From Caldibacillus debilis DSM 16016 (GTDB taxonomy: Bacteria; Bacillota; Bacilli; Bacillales; Caldibacillaceae): a stretch of 64,000 nt of DNA. Location of the stretch: contig NZ_KB912918.1 of the NCBI RefSeq assembly GCF_000383875.1, forward strand, positions 23,517 to 87,516, given 5' to 3'. The position numbers were made by a program, and so were the translations under genes. Positions 36,840 through 47,379 of this stretch are shown here, piece by piece; position 1 is the first letter of the stretch, and each line of letters starts with the position of its first letter. The notes beneath the pieces were generated by a model. The model made no database searches. It was not told the origin of the DNA and saw only the letters and a program-made list of their open reading frames with translations.

Positions 36840-37412
36840 ATGAATGATTGGCCGAGACCCCATTACTTTTTCGCCGTGAAGCTTCCCGATGAGACGAAAT
36901 CGTTCCTTTCCCGCTGGGTGGGCGGGGCGTTCCCGAAAGACTGGTTCGGGCGCTGGGTTCATCCCCTCGACTATCATATTACGATGGCATTTTTGGGAAA
37001 TGTGAAGGAAAATAAGGTAAAGGACTTTTCCTTGAGGATGGCCGATATGCTGAAGGAGGAAACCGCCTTTCCCTTGACATTGGGAGAGACGGGGTATTTC
37101 GGGAAAAAAGATTCGCCGAGGGTATTTTGGGCGGGGGTGCAGGATTCCCCTCCTTTGGCGGAACTGCAAAGGAAGATTTTCCGGCTCTGCCTCGATGAAG
37201 GGTTCCGCTTGGATCAAAAACCTTTCCGGCCTCATATCACCTTGGCAAGGAAGGGGACGGAACACTTGGAACCCGGCTCCGTCGTCAAGCCGATCCATCA
37301 TCCGGAAGGCACCCCCCATACCTTTTTCGTCGAACAGGTCGTCCTTTATAAGACGGCAAGGCGAGAATCCCCGAAATATCAAGAGCTGGTGGTCATGCCG
37401 TTGAAAAAATGA
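36840..37412 (+). CDS. thpR: RNA 2',3'-cyclic phosphodiesterase (2'-5' RNA ligase family)
   Basis: A 190-residue 2H phosphoesterase (YtlP in B. subtilis). The two catalytic HxT motifs are visible: YHITMAFLG near residue 45 and RPHITLAR near 131. The family hydrolyses 2',3'-cyclic phosphates or ligates tRNA halves in vitro; the in vivo role is unclear. Three consecutive ATGs occur; 36840 has the best spacing from AAAGGCGG. Confidence 0.88.
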   Translation: MNDWPRPHYFFAVKLPDETKSFLSRWVGGAFPKDWFGRWVHPLDYHITMAFLGNVKENKVKDFSLRMADMLKEETAFPLTLGETGYFGKKDSPRVFWAGVQDSPPLAELQRKIFRLCLDEGFRLDQKPFRPHITLARKGTEHLEPGSVVKPIHHPEGTPHTFFVEQVVLYKTARRESPKYQELVVMPLKK

Positions 37413-37490
37413 CCCCCGGGGAACCGAAGGAAACTTGAGGAAATCTTTCGGAGAATCGGAGAAAGGGGCAGGACAGAGAGGGTTTTGAAG

Positions 37491-38378
37491 ATGGGGCAAC
37501 TGATTAAACTGCAGGATTATATTTCCCGCTACGAAGAGGATCTGGCCGCTTACACGACCCGTTTTATCCTGTTCAAGCGGCGCCGCTGGGAGCGGTTGAA
37601 ACAGTGGTGGGAATCCGCCCGGGAAGCGGGGGCGCCGGGCGCCGGAAACCGGGCGGATGGGGATGCCGGTTTTTCCCCGCCTCCGTTTCCGGAAGAAAGC
37701 GTCATGGCGCAAAGATCGGGGCGGCTGGCGGCGGATCCCGGCACAGCGGAAAAATCCGCCTCGTTGGAGGCGTTGAAAAAGGCTTTTTTAAATGATCTGT
37801 TCGAACTGCAAATCAAATGGGCGAGCTCCACGGCGGCGAAAATATCCTATGTCGACCGGTCCTATTACCGTGACGGCCATTTGAAGTTCCTGATGCAGCG
37901 TTTTCCCGATACCTTTTTATGCCTCTACAAGCCGGTTTTTCTGCTGAAAAAAGCGCCCGTGGAGGCGGAGATCGTTCTGATCACCCCCGTGGAGCTCCTT
38001 TGCTTGAGCTTTTTGGAAGAAGAGGAGGATGCGATTTATATCGCGTCATCGGAAAAATTTTGGCTGAAGCGGGCCGGGGAACGGGAGGAGAAAATCGTGA
38101 ACCCGTTTTTGGCCTTGAACCGGACGGAAGCGATTGTCCGCCGCCTGCTGAAAGAATACGGGATCGGATTCCCGGTTACGAAAACGGTCGTCGCCAGCAA
38201 CGGTTATATAGATTATCCGTCCGCCTCCTTCGGGCAGGAGACCGTCGACCGGCTCAATTACGAATCCTGGTTCCAGCGTTTGCGGAACCTCCGTTCGCCG
38301 CTGAAGCACGAACAATTGAAAGCCGCCCGGGCCCTCCTCCGGCATTGCCATTCCGTCTATTTGCCGCGGCAAAGATGA
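37491..38378 (+). CDS. ytlQ: YtlQ-like protein of unknown function
   Basis: A 295-residue soluble protein. A basic N-terminal helix (YTTRFILFKRRRWERLKQWW) is followed by a variable Ala/Gly/Pro-rich linker (about 45-85) and a conserved region with KISYVDRSYYRDGHLKFLMQ and a C-terminal NERD-like part. Position between thpR and ytlR matches B. subtilis ytlQ. No biochemical function is known to me. ATG 37491 with GAGAGGG upstream. Confidence 0.75.
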   Translation: MGQLIKLQDYISRYEEDLAAYTTRFILFKRRRWERLKQWWESAREAGAPGAGNRADGDAGFSPPPFPEESVMAQRSGRLAADPGTAEKSASLEALKKAFLNDLFELQIKWASSTAAKISYVDRSYYRDGHLKFLMQRFPDTFLCLYKPVFLLKKAPVEAEIVLITPVELLCLSFLEEEEDAIYIASSEKFWLKRAGEREEKIVNPFLALNRTEAIVRRLLKEYGIGFPVTKTVVASNGYIDYPSASFGQETVDRLNYESWFQRLRNLRSPLKHEQLKAARALLRHCHSVYLPRQR

Positions 38379-38637
38379 TGGCCAGGGCCGCTCTCCGTTT
38401 TTTCCGCCGCGGCGGCGGACCTTTTGCCTTGAGGGCGGGATTTCGCTGTGGCAGGGCCGGCCGGTTCTTCAAACAAGAGTGCGGGCCCGCCGGATATTTT
38501 GTCCATCGCATCCATTTGCCAAGAATGTATGAGACGCCGCGTATTACCAAATTTCCGTTCATCATGTCCGCCATCCGTGCCGCGCGTGCGGGATGATCGA
38601 ACCATTTTCGTATTTTGCAAGGTAAAGAGGGAAGAAG

Positions 38638-39591
38638 ATGAAACTATATTTTATCATCAATCCGGTTGCAGGAAACGGATTCGGTTTAAAAATCTGGAAA
38701 AAAATCGAAAATCTATTGATCCAACAAAATATTTCCTTCTCCGCCTTGTACACCAAATTTGCCGGACACGCCTCCCTTTTGGCCGAGGAAATCGCCAAAA
38801 GGAACAAACAGGCGGTGGCTGTCGTTGCCGTCGGCGGGGACGGAACGATTCACGAAGTCGTCCAAGGGGCGAACCGCTATGAACATGTCTCCGTCGGCTA
38901 CATCCCGGCCGGTTCCGGGAACGACTTTTCCCGGGGCTTTGCCATTCCGAAAAAACCGCTGCAGGCGGCGAAGCAGCTGATCGGCCTGTTGGACCGGAAG
39001 CATTTCCCGAAATTTGACATCGGCCTTTTCCAAAACAAAAAATTTGACCGGGGGACCTTCGTCAACAATTTCGGATGCGGATTCGACGCCGCCATCTCCA
39101 TGAAGGTGAACCGGTCGAGGCTGAAACGGATCCTCAACCGCCTGGCTTTGGGAAAATTCGTTTATGTCTGTTATCTATTGCAGCAATTGTTCCTTTATAA
39201 ACCTTCCAAGGTGACGATACAAATAGATGAAAAGTCCTATGAATTCGAGAAGGTCTGGCTTGTGACGGTGTCGAACCAGCCCTATTACGGCGGCGGAATG
39301 AAAATCGCGCCAAGCGCGAATTTGTCCGACGGGAAATTGGATGTGATCTGCGTCCACAACATTTCCCGCATGAAGATCTTATTTCTGTTCGTCACCGTTT
39401 TTTGGGGCGGACATATCAAAATGAAGGAAGTTTCCGTCCTGACCGGGAAGAGGATCCGGATTTCGCCCGCCCGGGCATTGCCCCAGCATGCGGACGGGGA
39501 ATTTGCCGGGTACGGTCCGGTGTCGTTGGCGGTAAAACCGCGGGGGATCGCCGTGTTGACGGAGGGTTCGGCAGAAGATTTTGGTGCTTGA
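38638..39591 (+). CDS. ytlR: diacylglycerol/lipid kinase family protein YtlR
   Basis: A 317-residue DAGK-catalytic-domain protein. N-terminal FIINPVAGNG, the nucleotide-binding VGGDGTIHEVVQG near residue 65, PAGSGNDFSRG near 90 and the C-terminal HADGE. The family phosphorylates lipids such as diacylglycerol or long-chain bases. DgkB and YegS are relatives, so the precise lipid is open. ATG follows AAAGAGGGAAG. Confidence 0.88.
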   Translation: MKLYFIINPVAGNGFGLKIWKKIENLLIQQNISFSALYTKFAGHASLLAEEIAKRNKQAVAVVAVGGDGTIHEVVQGANRYEHVSVGYIPAGSGNDFSRGFAIPKKPLQAAKQLIGLLDRKHFPKFDIGLFQNKKFDRGTFVNNFGCGFDAAISMKVNRSRLKRILNRLALGKFVYVCYLLQQLFLYKPSKVTIQIDEKSYEFEKVWLVTVSNQPYYGGGMKIAPSANLSDGKLDVICVHNISRMKILFLFVTVFWGGHIKMKEVSVLTGKRIRISPARALPQHADGEFAGYGPVSLAVKPRGIAVLTEGSAEDFGA

Positions 39592-39661
39592 CGAATCCGT
39601 TTTCAAAACTGTACAATCATGAGGTGTTTATTTTTCCGACGGATAAATGAAGGTGAAACCG

Positions 39662-40435
39662 GTGGAGCATATATTGGGAAGCGGATGGCAGATTGAACCG
39701 GCAGGCGGAGTGACCGGTGAAGCTTTTTTCGCCAAACATCAAAACGATAAACTGTTTTTGAAGCGGAATTCTTCCCCGTTTTTGGCCGTGCTTTCGGCGG
39801 AAGGGATCGTGCCGAAACTGATATGGACGAAGCGGCTGGAAAACGGCGACGTCATCACGGCCCAGAAATGGGTGGAGGGCAGGGTGCTGGAGCCCCGGGA
39901 AATGAACAACCCGGATGTGGCGAAGCTTTTGAAAAAAATCCACGGTTCCCAGCCGCTCCTGACGATGATGCGCCGCCTGGGGAAAAAGCCCCTGTCCCCG
40001 GACACGATGCTCCGGCAGCTGGCCGAGCGGCTCCATCCGGATCTGAAAAAGGAAAAAGCCGCCCTTGCCGCGTTGTATGAACAGCTCCCGCTTCTGCCGG
40101 ATGACCAGTGGGCGGTATGCCATTCGGATGTTCACCACCAAAACTGGCTCTTGACGAAGGACGGAAGGCTGTATCTGATCGATTGGGAACAGGCGGCGAT
40201 TTCCGATCCGGCCCTCGATCTCGGCCCGCTTCTCTACTGGTATATCCCCGAAAGCGGCTGGGAAAATTGGCTCCGCCATTACGGGGCGGAATTGACGGAT
40301 CAGCTAAGACACCGGATGAAATGGTACGCCATCTACCAAACGATATGGAACGCCAATTTTTACAAAAATAAGGGAGAAGAGGAAATCTCCCGCTTTTGGT
40401 CGCAATATTTGGACAAGATCCAACCATTCTCCTGA
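39662..40435 (+). CDS. ytmP: aminoglycoside-phosphotransferase-fold kinase YtmP
   Basis: A 257-residue APH/choline-kinase-like protein. The catalytic loop is VCHSDVHHQNWLL (about residue 157, Asp catalytic) and the metal motif is YLIDWEQA. GTG 39662 (MEHILGSGWQIEPAGG) has AAGGTG upstream and gives the expected N-terminus; the ATG at 39647 has no ribosome site. Substrate unknown; antibiotic resistance is not implied by the fold. Confidence 0.85.
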   Translation: MEHILGSGWQIEPAGGVTGEAFFAKHQNDKLFLKRNSSPFLAVLSAEGIVPKLIWTKRLENGDVITAQKWVEGRVLEPREMNNPDVAKLLKKIHGSQPLLTMMRRLGKKPLSPDTMLRQLAERLHPDLKKEKAALAALYEQLPLLPDDQWAVCHSDVHHQNWLLTKDGRLYLIDWEQAAISDPALDLGPLLYWYIPESGWENWLRHYGAELTDQLRHRMKWYAIYQTIWNANFYKNKGEEEISRFWSQYLDKIQPFS

Positions 40436-40452
40436 AAGGGAGAATTTTTTAT
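40426..40452 (+). terminator. ytmP terminator
   Basis: ATTCTCC-TGAAAG-GGAGAAT followed by TTTTTATTTT; it overlaps the ytmP stop codon. Confidence 0.85.
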
Positions 40453-40453
40453 T

Positions 40454-40735
40454 TTACTCCGAAATTTGTCCGAGCAGGCCGATCCATTCGGCAAGCCGTT
40501 CCCGATGATTCTGGATATGGGATTCCGGCCGGTTCGTATTCTTCCCCTTTTGGCCGTATTCGTAAACGTCCATTAAAACGGCTTTGAAACTTTCGTCGAT
40601 GCTGCCGTCGGCCAAGAGGGATTTCACGGTCCGTTCGATCTGTTCGTATTCCGCCACCGTGCCGGCGGCATCCGAATAATGATCTTCCAAAAGGTCCTTC
40701 AACAATTGCATCTGATGGATGTGGTCGAGCGGCAT
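40454..40735 (-). CDS. ytzH: YtzH-like protein
   Basis: A 93-residue, largely helical acidic protein matching B. subtilis YtzH in length and position next to ytmP. PLDHIHQMQLLKDLLEDHY starts the protein. ATG 40735 with GGAGG 8 bases upstream. Function unknown. Confidence 0.82.
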   Translation of the reverse strand: MPLDHIHQMQLLKDLLEDHYSDAAGTVAEYEQIERTVKSLLADGSIDESFKAVLMDVYEYGQKGKNTNRPESHIQNHRERLAEWIGLLGQISE

Positions 40736-41231
40736 CGTCTTTTCCTCCCGGTGCAAGGATTTCAGGTGTTATTATTTTTTCCCGGGCCGCGGGAAAAGTA
40801 TGTGTCCGCGGAAATTTCGGCCATGATCCCGGCGGATCGGCGGCGGGCGCGGTTTCGGATGCCGGGAGACGTTTCCCCGGGCGAGAAACAAAGCACGTTT
40901 GAGTCGGCGGGAGGCTCCCCGTTCCCGCTGATGAACGGCGAAAGAACATAGCGGGTCTTCGGGGATTTTCTCCCGTCGGCCCGGCGGATGGACAGCGGCG
41001 TATGAGAAAACCTGTACGCCCGCGGGAATTTCCTTGCGGATGAAGGCGTCCGGATCAATTGCCGGCGGCGGCAGCGGGCCTTTTTGCCTTGCCGTGAACA
41101 AGAAGCCTCCGCCCGCCCGATAATCCTTGCCAAGCGAGGGCAATCGTGGTATGGTGAAGAGCAGGAACACGGGATCTTGACGAATCAAGGTTTTAAACTG
41201 CCCGAAGACAAAAAAATGACGGGGTGATGGC
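40736..41231. other. ytzH-trmB intergenic region, nothing recognised
   Basis: About 500 GC-rich bases with no supportable gene, repeat or terminator. GGGGTGA at its end is the trmB ribosome site. Confidence 0.4.
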
Positions 41232-41882
41232 ATGCGTCTCAGAAACAAACCATGGGCAAAGGAAAAAATTCTCCAGCATCCCCAACAGGTCATTCCCGAA
41301 CCGGAAAAATATGCGGGAAAATGGCGGGAACTGTTTCAAAACGAAAACCCGATCCATCTTGAGATCGGAACGGGAAAGGGAAAGTTCATTACCGAGATGG
41401 GGAAAAAATTTCCCGAAATCAACTTCATCGGGATCGAAGCCTATGATTCGGTCATCGTAACCGCCCTGGACCGGCTTTTGGAATCGGGGCTGGAAAACGT
41501 CAAATTGATCCGCATGAACGCAAGGATGCTGACGGAAATCTTCGGAGCGGGGGAAGTGGAGCGGATCTATTTGAATTTTTCCGATCCGTGGCCGAAACGA
41601 AGGCATGAAAAAAGGCGCCTGACCCATAAAAATTTTTTGCAAATGTACGAACGGATTCTCGTCCCCAACGGGGAAATCCATTTGAAAACCGATAACCAGC
41701 AGTTTTTCGAATACTCCCTCGTCAGCTTTTCCCAATACGGATTCGTTTTGAAAGAGGTGAGTCTCGATCTTCATCAGTCCGAATTCCAAAAGGAAAATAT
41801 CATGACCGAATATGAAGAAAAGTTTTCCCAAAAGGGAAACAAAATTTTCCGCTGCGCCGTTTATTTGCCCGAAAAAGCGTAA
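41232..41882 (+). CDS. trmB: tRNA (guanine-N7)-methyltransferase
   Basis: A 216-residue SAM-dependent enzyme making m7G46 in tRNA (YtmQ). SAM motif IHLEIGTGKGKFITEMG near residue 42, GIEAYDSV near 67, and the family signature YLNFSDPWPKRRHEKRRLTH near 116. ATG with GGGGTGA upstream. Confidence 0.95.
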   Translation: MRLRNKPWAKEKILQHPQQVIPEPEKYAGKWRELFQNENPIHLEIGTGKGKFITEMGKKFPEINFIGIEAYDSVIVTALDRLLESGLENVKLIRMNARMLTEIFGAGEVERIYLNFSDPWPKRRHEKRRLTHKNFLQMYERILVPNGEIHLKTDNQQFFEYSLVSFSQYGFVLKEVSLDLHQSEFQKENIMTEYEEKFSQKGNKIFRCAVYLPEKA

Positions 41883-41989
41883 CACCTCCCCTCCGGGTCC
41901 GCAGACGGCGGCGTTCACGCCGGCCGGGACGGAACAACGGAATGGCCATTATAAAAAATATTCTGTAAAATGGAAGGGGAGGTGAAAAA

Positions 41990-42838
41990 ATGGAATCGCT
42001 GAAAATCGGAAAAATCACGTTGACATGGTTAAACGGGGGAGTCACCCATCTGGACGGCGGGGCGATGTTCGGCGTCGTTCCGAAGGCGCTATGGTCCAAA
42101 AAATACGCGGTAAACGAAAAGAATCAGATCGAACTGCGGACCGACCCGATCCTTGTCCAAACCGCCGGCCGGAATTTTCTGATCGAAGCCGGCATCGGCA
42201 ACGGCAAATTGACGGAAAAGCAAAAGCGTAACTACGGGGTGACGGAAGAATCCAAGGTCGAAGAGTCCCTGCGTTCCCTCGGGCTGACTGTGGAAGACAT
42301 CGACGGGATTATCATGACCCATCTGCATTTTGACCATGCTTGCGGGCTTACAAGGCGGGAGGGGGATGAGTTTGTCCCCGTTTTTCCGAACGCGAAGATC
42401 TACTGCACGGAAAAGGAATGGGCGGAGATGAGAAATCCGAATATCCGCTCGAGGAATACATATTGGGAAATAAATTGGAAGGGGATCACGGACCGGGTCG
42501 TCACCTTTTCCGACGAGGTGGAAATTTATCCGGGGATCCGGATGATCCATACCGGCGGACACAGCGACGGGCATGCGATCGTCCTCATCGAATCGGAAGG
42601 GGAGACGGCGATCCATTTGGCGGATCTGTTGCCCACCCACGCCCATCAGAACGTTCTCTGGGTGATGGCCTATGACGATTATCCGATCGATTCGATCCGC
42701 CAGAAACAAAAATGGATTCCCTACGGGGTGGAGAAAAATGCCTGGTTCCTCTTCTACCACGACGCCGTGTACCGGGCGCTGAAGTGGGACAAGGACGGAA
42801 GCATCACCGAAAGCCTGAACCGGATCCGGACGTCTTGA
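41990..42838 (+). CDS. ytnP: metallo-beta-lactamase-fold lactonase YtnP
   Basis: A 282-residue MBL hydrolase. The zinc motif HxHxDH is [11 protein letters not shown] near residue 105; the further ligands are GHSDGHA near 190 and the Asp of [12 protein letters not shown] near 212. B. subtilis YtnP is a quorum-quenching lactonase that degrades acyl-lactone signals and interferes with Streptomyces signalling. ATG follows AAGGGGAGGTG. Confidence 0.87.
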   Translation: MESLKIGKITLTWLNGGVTHLDGGAMFGVVPKALWSKKYAVNEKNQIELRTDPILVQTAGRNFLIEAGIGNGKLTEKQKRNYGVTEESKVEESLRSLGLTVEDIDGIIMTHLHFDHACGLTRREGDEFVPVFPNAKIYCTEKEWAEMRNPNIRSRNTYWEINWKGITDRVVTFSDEVEIYPGIRMIHTGGHSDGHAIVLIESEGETAIHLADLLPTHAHQNVLWVMAYDDYPIDSIRQKQKWIPYGVEKNAWFLFYHDAVYRALKWDKDGSITESLNRIRTS

Positions 42839-43334
42839 AAACCGGGCGATCAGGCGAAGATTTTTGAAGGGAAAACCGATTTTTCGGGTTTTGGACGGCC
42901 GGCGGTTCCGGAAAAGGAAAAAGGGGCGAAGGCGTCCGATCGCGACGTGCATCGTGGCGGCGGAATGGCCGCCGTAGAAATGCCGCCGGATATGTCAGTA
43001 CCGACCGCCCGCAGCTCCGGCGGCCGCTTTCGGGAACGGCCCTCCGCCGAACGGCATTCCCGGTTGCGGAAGGCCGTCCCGGATCCCTTGCCCCTGCCGC
43101 CGGGGACGCTCCCAGGCGGGCCGAAGGCGGTTCCATTCAAAGGGAAGCAGCTGCGGCTGGCAGCAACCGGGTCGGTTTGCCGGAACCGGGGCGGCCGCGG
43201 AAACGGCCGATTTTTCCCAGCGGTTTGCTCAGACGATGAGCCGGCTAAACTACCGCGGCGGTAAAGGAATCTCCGGTTTGCCGAGGGCCTTTATGCAGGA
43301 AGGAAAGGCGAGGGCATCCGTTTTCCCTTTCGGT
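42839..43334. other. ytnP-ytzB intergenic region, nothing recognised
   Basis: About 500 very GC-rich bases rich in GCCGCCGG words. No terminator-like stem with a T run, and no gene. Confidence 0.4.
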
Positions 43335-43649
43335 TTACGGGTCGATTTCCTCCAGTTTCAAAAGGTCCCCCGTTTTCGCATCCGCCAAAAATTCATAGGT
43401 GACCGGTTTGCCGCCGCGGATTTGGGTGATTCCTCCCCGGTAGACGGCGGCATTTTCCGTTTCGCTTGCCAAAACTTCCGGGATGGAAACGATCCAGGAA
43501 CCGGTGATTTTCCCGTCCTTTTGCAAAGCGGCTTTCGCCTTGCGCAATGCCTTTTCGGCGCCGATCAAGGTTTTGCCGGAACGGATTTTCCAAAGATAAG
43601 CCGCTGCGAAACCGGCCCCGGCGCCGAGGAAAAAATGTCTCCATTTCAA
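43335..43649 (-). CDS. ytzB: PepSY-domain membrane protein YtzB
   Basis: A 104-residue protein. One N-terminal membrane segment (HFFLGAGAGFAAAYLWKI) is followed by a single PepSY-type domain (IGAEKALRKAKAAL ... ITGSWIVSIPEV ... VYRGGITQIRGGKPVTYEF). B. subtilis YtzB has this size and position. PepSY domains are thought to restrain M4 peptidases. TTG start with GGGAGGAG upstream. Convergent with ytnP, divergent from ytoP. Confidence 0.82.
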   Translation of the reverse strand: MKWRHFFLGAGAGFAAAYLWKIRSGKTLIGAEKALRKAKAALQKDGKITGSWIVSIPEVLASETENAAVYRGGITQIRGGKPVTYEFLADAKTGDLLKLEEIDP

Positions 43650-43834
43650 CGAAATCTCCTCCCGTCTTCTACGACCATAAGTATACCCGGAATGGCTTCC
43701 GTTTTCTACAGCTTTCGCGAATCAGCCGGCTGCGGAAGCTATTTTTCTTTTTCTTATAGTCAATGGCAAAAAATTTCTGTAAAATAAACGGTGAACGTCA
43801 TTGTTTCGGTAGACTGATGAAAAGGGGAAAGACG

Positions 43835-44908
43835 ATGAATCAGAAAACGCTTGATTTGTTTAAGACCTTGACGGAACTGCCGGGTGCGCCCGGCTTTGAA
43901 CACCAGGTCAGGAAGTTTATGAAAGAACAATTGGCCAAATACGCCGACGAGGTGATCCAGGACCGTTTGGGCAGCATTTTTGGCGTGAAACGGGGCAAAG
44001 AAGGCGGACCGGTCGTCATGGCTGCCGGACATATGGACGAGGTCGGCTTTATGGTTACGTCCATCACCGACAACGGCATGATCCGTTTTCAGCCCCTCGG
44101 CGGCTGGTGGAATCAGGTACTGTTGGCCCAGCGGGTGGAAATTATCACCGACAACGGGCCGGTTCCGGGCGTGATCGGTTCCATCCCTCCCCATCTCCTG
44201 GACGAGGAAAAGCGGAAAAAGCCGATGGAAATTAAGAACATGCTGATCGACATCGGCGCCGACGACAGGGAGGACGCGGAAAAAATCGGCGTCAAGCCCG
44301 GGCAGCAGATCGTTCCCGTTTGTCCCTTCACTCCCCTCGCCAACCGGAAAAAGATTATGGCGAAGGCCTGGGACAACCGTTTCGGCTGCGGCTTGGCGAT
44401 CGAATTGCTGAAGGAGCTGAAAGACGAATCCCTCCCCAACACGTTGTACGCCGGGGCGACCGTGCAGGAGGAAGTCGGTTTAAGGGGGGCCCAAACGGCG
44501 GCTTCCATGATCCGGCCCGACATCTTTTTCGCCCTCGAAGCCAGCCCCGCCAATGACATGACCGGGGACAAACAGGAATTTGGCCGCCTGGGAAAAGGGG
44601 CGTTGATCCGCATCTACGACCGGACGATGGTCTCCCATCAAGGCATGCTGGAATATGTGCTGGATACCGCCGAAACCCATCGGATCCCCTATCAATATTT
44701 CGCTTCCCAAGGTGGCACCGATGCGGGACGGGTCCATACCGCCAATGAAGGGGTCCCGAGCGCCGTCGTCGGCATTCCGGCCCGCTATATCCACACTTCC
44801 GCCGCCATCATCCATACGGACGATTACGCGGCGGCGAAGGAATTGTTGATCCGTCTGGTGAAGGGATGCGACCGCACCGTATGGGAAACGATAAGAAAGA
44901 AAGGATGA
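43835..44908 (+). CDS. ytoP: M42-family metallo-aminopeptidase YtoP
   Basis: A 357-residue zinc peptidase. Metal ligands are visible in [10 protein letters not shown] (residue ~68), AWDNRFGCG (~180), [10 protein letters not shown] (~214, general base plus ligand), [10 protein letters not shown] and the C-terminal [15 protein letters not shown]42 enzymes are dodecameric glutamyl or broad aminopeptidases acting on short peptides in the cytoplasm. ATG 43835 with AAGGGG upstream. Confidence 0.92.
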   Translation: MNQKTLDLFKTLTELPGAPGFEHQVRKFMKEQLAKYADEVIQDRLGSIFGVKRGKEGGPVVMAAGHMDEVGFMVTSITDNGMIRFQPLGGWWNQVLLAQRVEIITDNGPVPGVIGSIPPHLLDEEKRKKPMEIKNMLIDIGADDREDAEKIGVKPGQQIVPVCPFTPLANRKKIMAKAWDNRFGCGLAIELLKELKDESLPNTLYAGATVQEEVGLRGAQTAASMIRPDIFFALEASPANDMTGDKQEFGRLGKGALIRIYDRTMVSHQGMLEYVLDTAETHRIPYQYFASQGGTDAGRVHTANEGVPSAVVGIPARYIHTSAAIIHTDDYAAAKELLIRLVKGCDRTVWETIRKKG

Positions 44909-45040
44909 CCGGTTCCGATTGCCGTTCCGTGCGTTGCCGCCGGCGGGATGGCATGAGGCAGCCCTTTTCTTTCCATTGCCGCCTTCTCCTTTTTCCAAAC
45001 CGAAACTCGGCATGACAACGTTCGAGAGGAGTGTAGCCGT

Positions 45041-45559
45041 ATGCCCCGACGCAAGCTCATGATCGGTCTCGTTCTCCTTTGCCTTCTGCTGCTTTTGCCG
45101 GCCTGCTCCACGTCGCTCCGGAAAGAGAAGGAAGCCGCCGCAGAGGGCGTTGAAGAAGCGTTCCGGCAGGAAGCCAAAGAAGCGAATCAAAAAACGGAAG
45201 ACATTTCCTTTTATTTGCCGGCGGGAATGATCGTAAAAAGCGAAGACAAATACAATCACCTGATTCAAAAAGGCTCGAAGATGTTCATTTTGTTCATCAA
45301 CCCGAATGAAGATTCAAAAAGCAAAGTGCTCTATCAAACGGCGAAGGAAGGGTCCAAGGATTACCTGTTGGACAAGACCTTTCGGGCCGACGGCCGGTTC
45401 GGATATTTGCTCATTCAAAAATTGAAGGATGATCTGTATGAAGTGGTCGTCGGGATCGGGGGGATCAAAATGACCACGGAGACGGAACTTTCCGGCCTCT
45501 CGAAGGATGCCAAATCGATGATGGAGATCGTCCGTTCCATCAAGATGGAAAAGGAATAA
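45041..45559 (+). CDS. predicted lipoprotein of unknown function
   Basis: A 172-residue protein. A lipoprotein signal (RRKLMIGLVLLCLLLLLPAC) ends at Cys21. A charged helical stretch (about 25-55) follows, then a small alpha/beta domain with FYLPAGMIVKSEDKYNHL and a C-terminal SMMEIVRSIKM. It occupies the place where B. subtilis has the thioredoxin-like ytpP, to which it bears no resemblance. GAGAGGAG upstream. Role unknown; the overall form recalls lipoproteins that assist envelope enzymes. Confidence 0.7.
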   Translation: MPRRKLMIGLVLLCLLLLLPACSTSLRKEKEAAAEGVEEAFRQEAKEANQKTEDISFYLPAGMIVKSEDKYNHLIQKGSKMFILFINPNEDSKSKVLYQTAKEGSKDYLLDKTFRADGRFGYLLIQKLKDDLYEVVVGIGGIKMTTETELSGLSKDAKSMMEIVRSIKMEKE

Positions 45560-45953
45560 TCGGGGAAAAGACTGTTCCGGATGGGGAGGGACAGCTTTTT
45601 TCTTGTCCGTGTCCCATGCGGAAGATCGTTTCCGCATTTTGCCGGGCGGAAATGGGGGGCAAACCGGAGGCGCTAGTCGCCTTCAGCCCTTTTTGTGGCG
45701 GGCATCGGCACCCGGCGGCCCCGCCGTTTTTAGCGGAAACGGCAAAGGTTTACCCGTGGCGACGGCAATTCCTTGCCTCTGCAAAACAGGCCGCCGGCAG
45801 CCGCATGATTGCGTTCTTCATTGGAATTCGCCCGGCTTTTTCGGCTGCCGTTTCATGCGGTTGACCGGGTCCCGCTTCCAACCGCCTGCGGGTTTCGCCG
45901 GGCCTTGTCGGACGGTTTTTTCTGCAAAAGCGAAAAGAAAGTGGATGATGGCG
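45560..45953. other. gap before ytpQ, nothing recognised
   Basis: About 390 GC-rich bases. The ytpQ frame is open through this region, but no start upstream of 45945 has a ribosome site, and the translated sequence is Cys/Arg/Pro-rich and unlike the family. Confidence 0.4.
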
Positions 45954-46760
45954 ATGAAAATGACGGTAGAAAAATTGAAAAAATTGCTGACGGAAAGGCT
46001 GGAAAAAGAAGGCCGAAACATCGCTTACAACCGGGAAAAGGATCTGCTGCGCGTGGAAAACGCGGAGAGCGGAAAGGGCGTCACCCTTTCCCTCGGCCCC
46101 GTCCTGGCCAAATGGGAAAGGAATCGGGAAAAAGCGATCGACGAAATCGTTTTTTACGTGGAAGAAGCCTTAAGGGCGATGGAAACCGAGGTGAAGATCA
46201 CCGGCAACGAAAGGAAGATCTTTCCCGTCATCCGTTCCACCTCCTTTCCGAAAACGGCCGGCGGGAAACCCCTTGTGTACGACGAGCATACGGCCGAGAC
46301 CCGGATCTTCTATTCCCTGGATATGGGAAGCAGCTACCGCCTGATCGACGAAGGGATGCTGGCCGACGAAGGGCTGGACGCCGGCCGAATCAAGGAAATG
46401 GCCCGATTTAATTTGCGCTCCTTGGATCATCCGGTGAAAAAGGATTCCGTATCCGGCAACGACTTTTATTTTGTCAATACGAATGACGGGTACGATGCCA
46501 GCCGGATTTTAAATGAATCCTTTTTGAAGGAGATGGAAAAGAAAATCAAAGGGGAGATGGTCCTTTCCGTTCCCCATCAGGATGTTTTGATCATTTCCGA
46601 CATACAAAACAGCACGGGGTACGATGTGCTGGCCCATATGACGATGCATTTCTACACTTCGGGCCGGGTGCCGATTACCCCCCTTTCCTTTTACCTGAAA
46701 GACGGCGAGCTGGAGCCGATCTTCATCATGGCAAAAAACAAACCCGGAAGAAAGGAGTAA
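45954..46760 (+). CDS. ytpQ: DUF1444 family protein YtpQ
   Basis: A 268-residue protein of the YtpQ/DUF1444 family, the same length as in B. subtilis. [12 protein letters not shown] is the expected N-terminus; conserved parts include [23 protein letters not shown] and [20 protein letters not shown]. The ribosome site is weak (GAAAGTGG), and ATGs at 45945 and 45948 are alternatives. Four bases separate it from ytpR, so the pair is co-translated. Function unknown. Confidence 0.85.
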   Translation: MKMTVEKLKKLLTERLEKEGRNIAYNREKDLLRVENAESGKGVTLSLGPVLAKWERNREKAIDEIVFYVEEALRAMETEVKITGNERKIFPVIRSTSFPKTAGGKPLVYDEHTAETRIFYSLDMGSSYRLIDEGMLADEGLDAGRIKEMARFNLRSLDHPVKKDSVSGNDFYFVNTNDGYDASRILNESFLKEMEKKIKGEMVLSVPHQDVLIISDIQNSTGYDVLAHMTMHFYTSGRVPITPLSFYLKDGELEPIFIMAKNKPGRKE

Positions 46761-46764
46761 AACG

Positions 46765-47379
46765 ATGATCGCCTTTTATAATCCGGAAGGTGTGGGAGAT
46801 ATTTTGCTGATCACTTTGGAACCCTTCGAAAAACAAAACGTCCGAATTGAAAAAAAGGGAGATGTCGTCCGCATTTTTGACGAAAAGACGCGAAAGACGG
46901 TCGGGTACAATATTTTTCAAGCGTCCCGGCATTTTTCCCTGAAGGCGGAAAGGGGCCGGGCTGCCGTCGACGGGGAAATGATCGATGCGGTCAACCGGCT
47001 TTTGCGGGAAAACGGGTTTGAGGAAATATCCGCCGATCTTTCCCCCAAATTCGTCGTCGGTTTGGTGAAAGAGAAAAAGAAACATCCGAACGCGGATAAA
47101 CTGAGCGTTTGCCAAGTGGATGTCGGCGGGGAAGTTTTACAGATCGTCTGCGGCGCCCCGAATGTGGAGGCGGGGCAAAAGGTCGTCGTGGCCAAAGTCG
47201 GGGCCGTCATGCCGAGCGGGATGGTGATCAAAGAGGCGGAACTGAGGGGTGTCAAGTCGATGGGGATGATTTGTTCGGCGCGGGAATTGGAATTGCCAAA
47301 CGCCCCGCAGGAAAAGGGCATCCTCGTGCTGGATGATGCCTACCGGGTAGGCGAACCCTTCGAATTTCCAGGCCAGTAG
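46765..47379 (+). CDS. ytpR: tRNA-binding-domain protein YtpR
   Basis: A 204-residue protein. An N-terminal domain of unknown function is followed by a C-terminal EMAP/PheT-B1-type tRNA-binding OB fold (about residues 92-200: [53 protein letters not shown]). It resembles the N-terminal part of PheT as a free-standing protein. Immediately downstream of ytpQ with GAAAGGAG. Confidence 0.9.
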   Translation: MIAFYNPEGVGDILLITLEPFEKQNVRIEKKGDVVRIFDEKTRKTVGYNIFQASRHFSLKAERGRAAVDGEMIDAVNRLLRENGFEEISADLSPKFVVGLVKEKKKHPNADKLSVCQVDVGGEVLQIVCGAPNVEAGQKVVVAKVGAVMPSGMVIKEAELRGVKSMGMICSARELELPNAPQEKGILVLDDAYRVGEPFEFPGQ

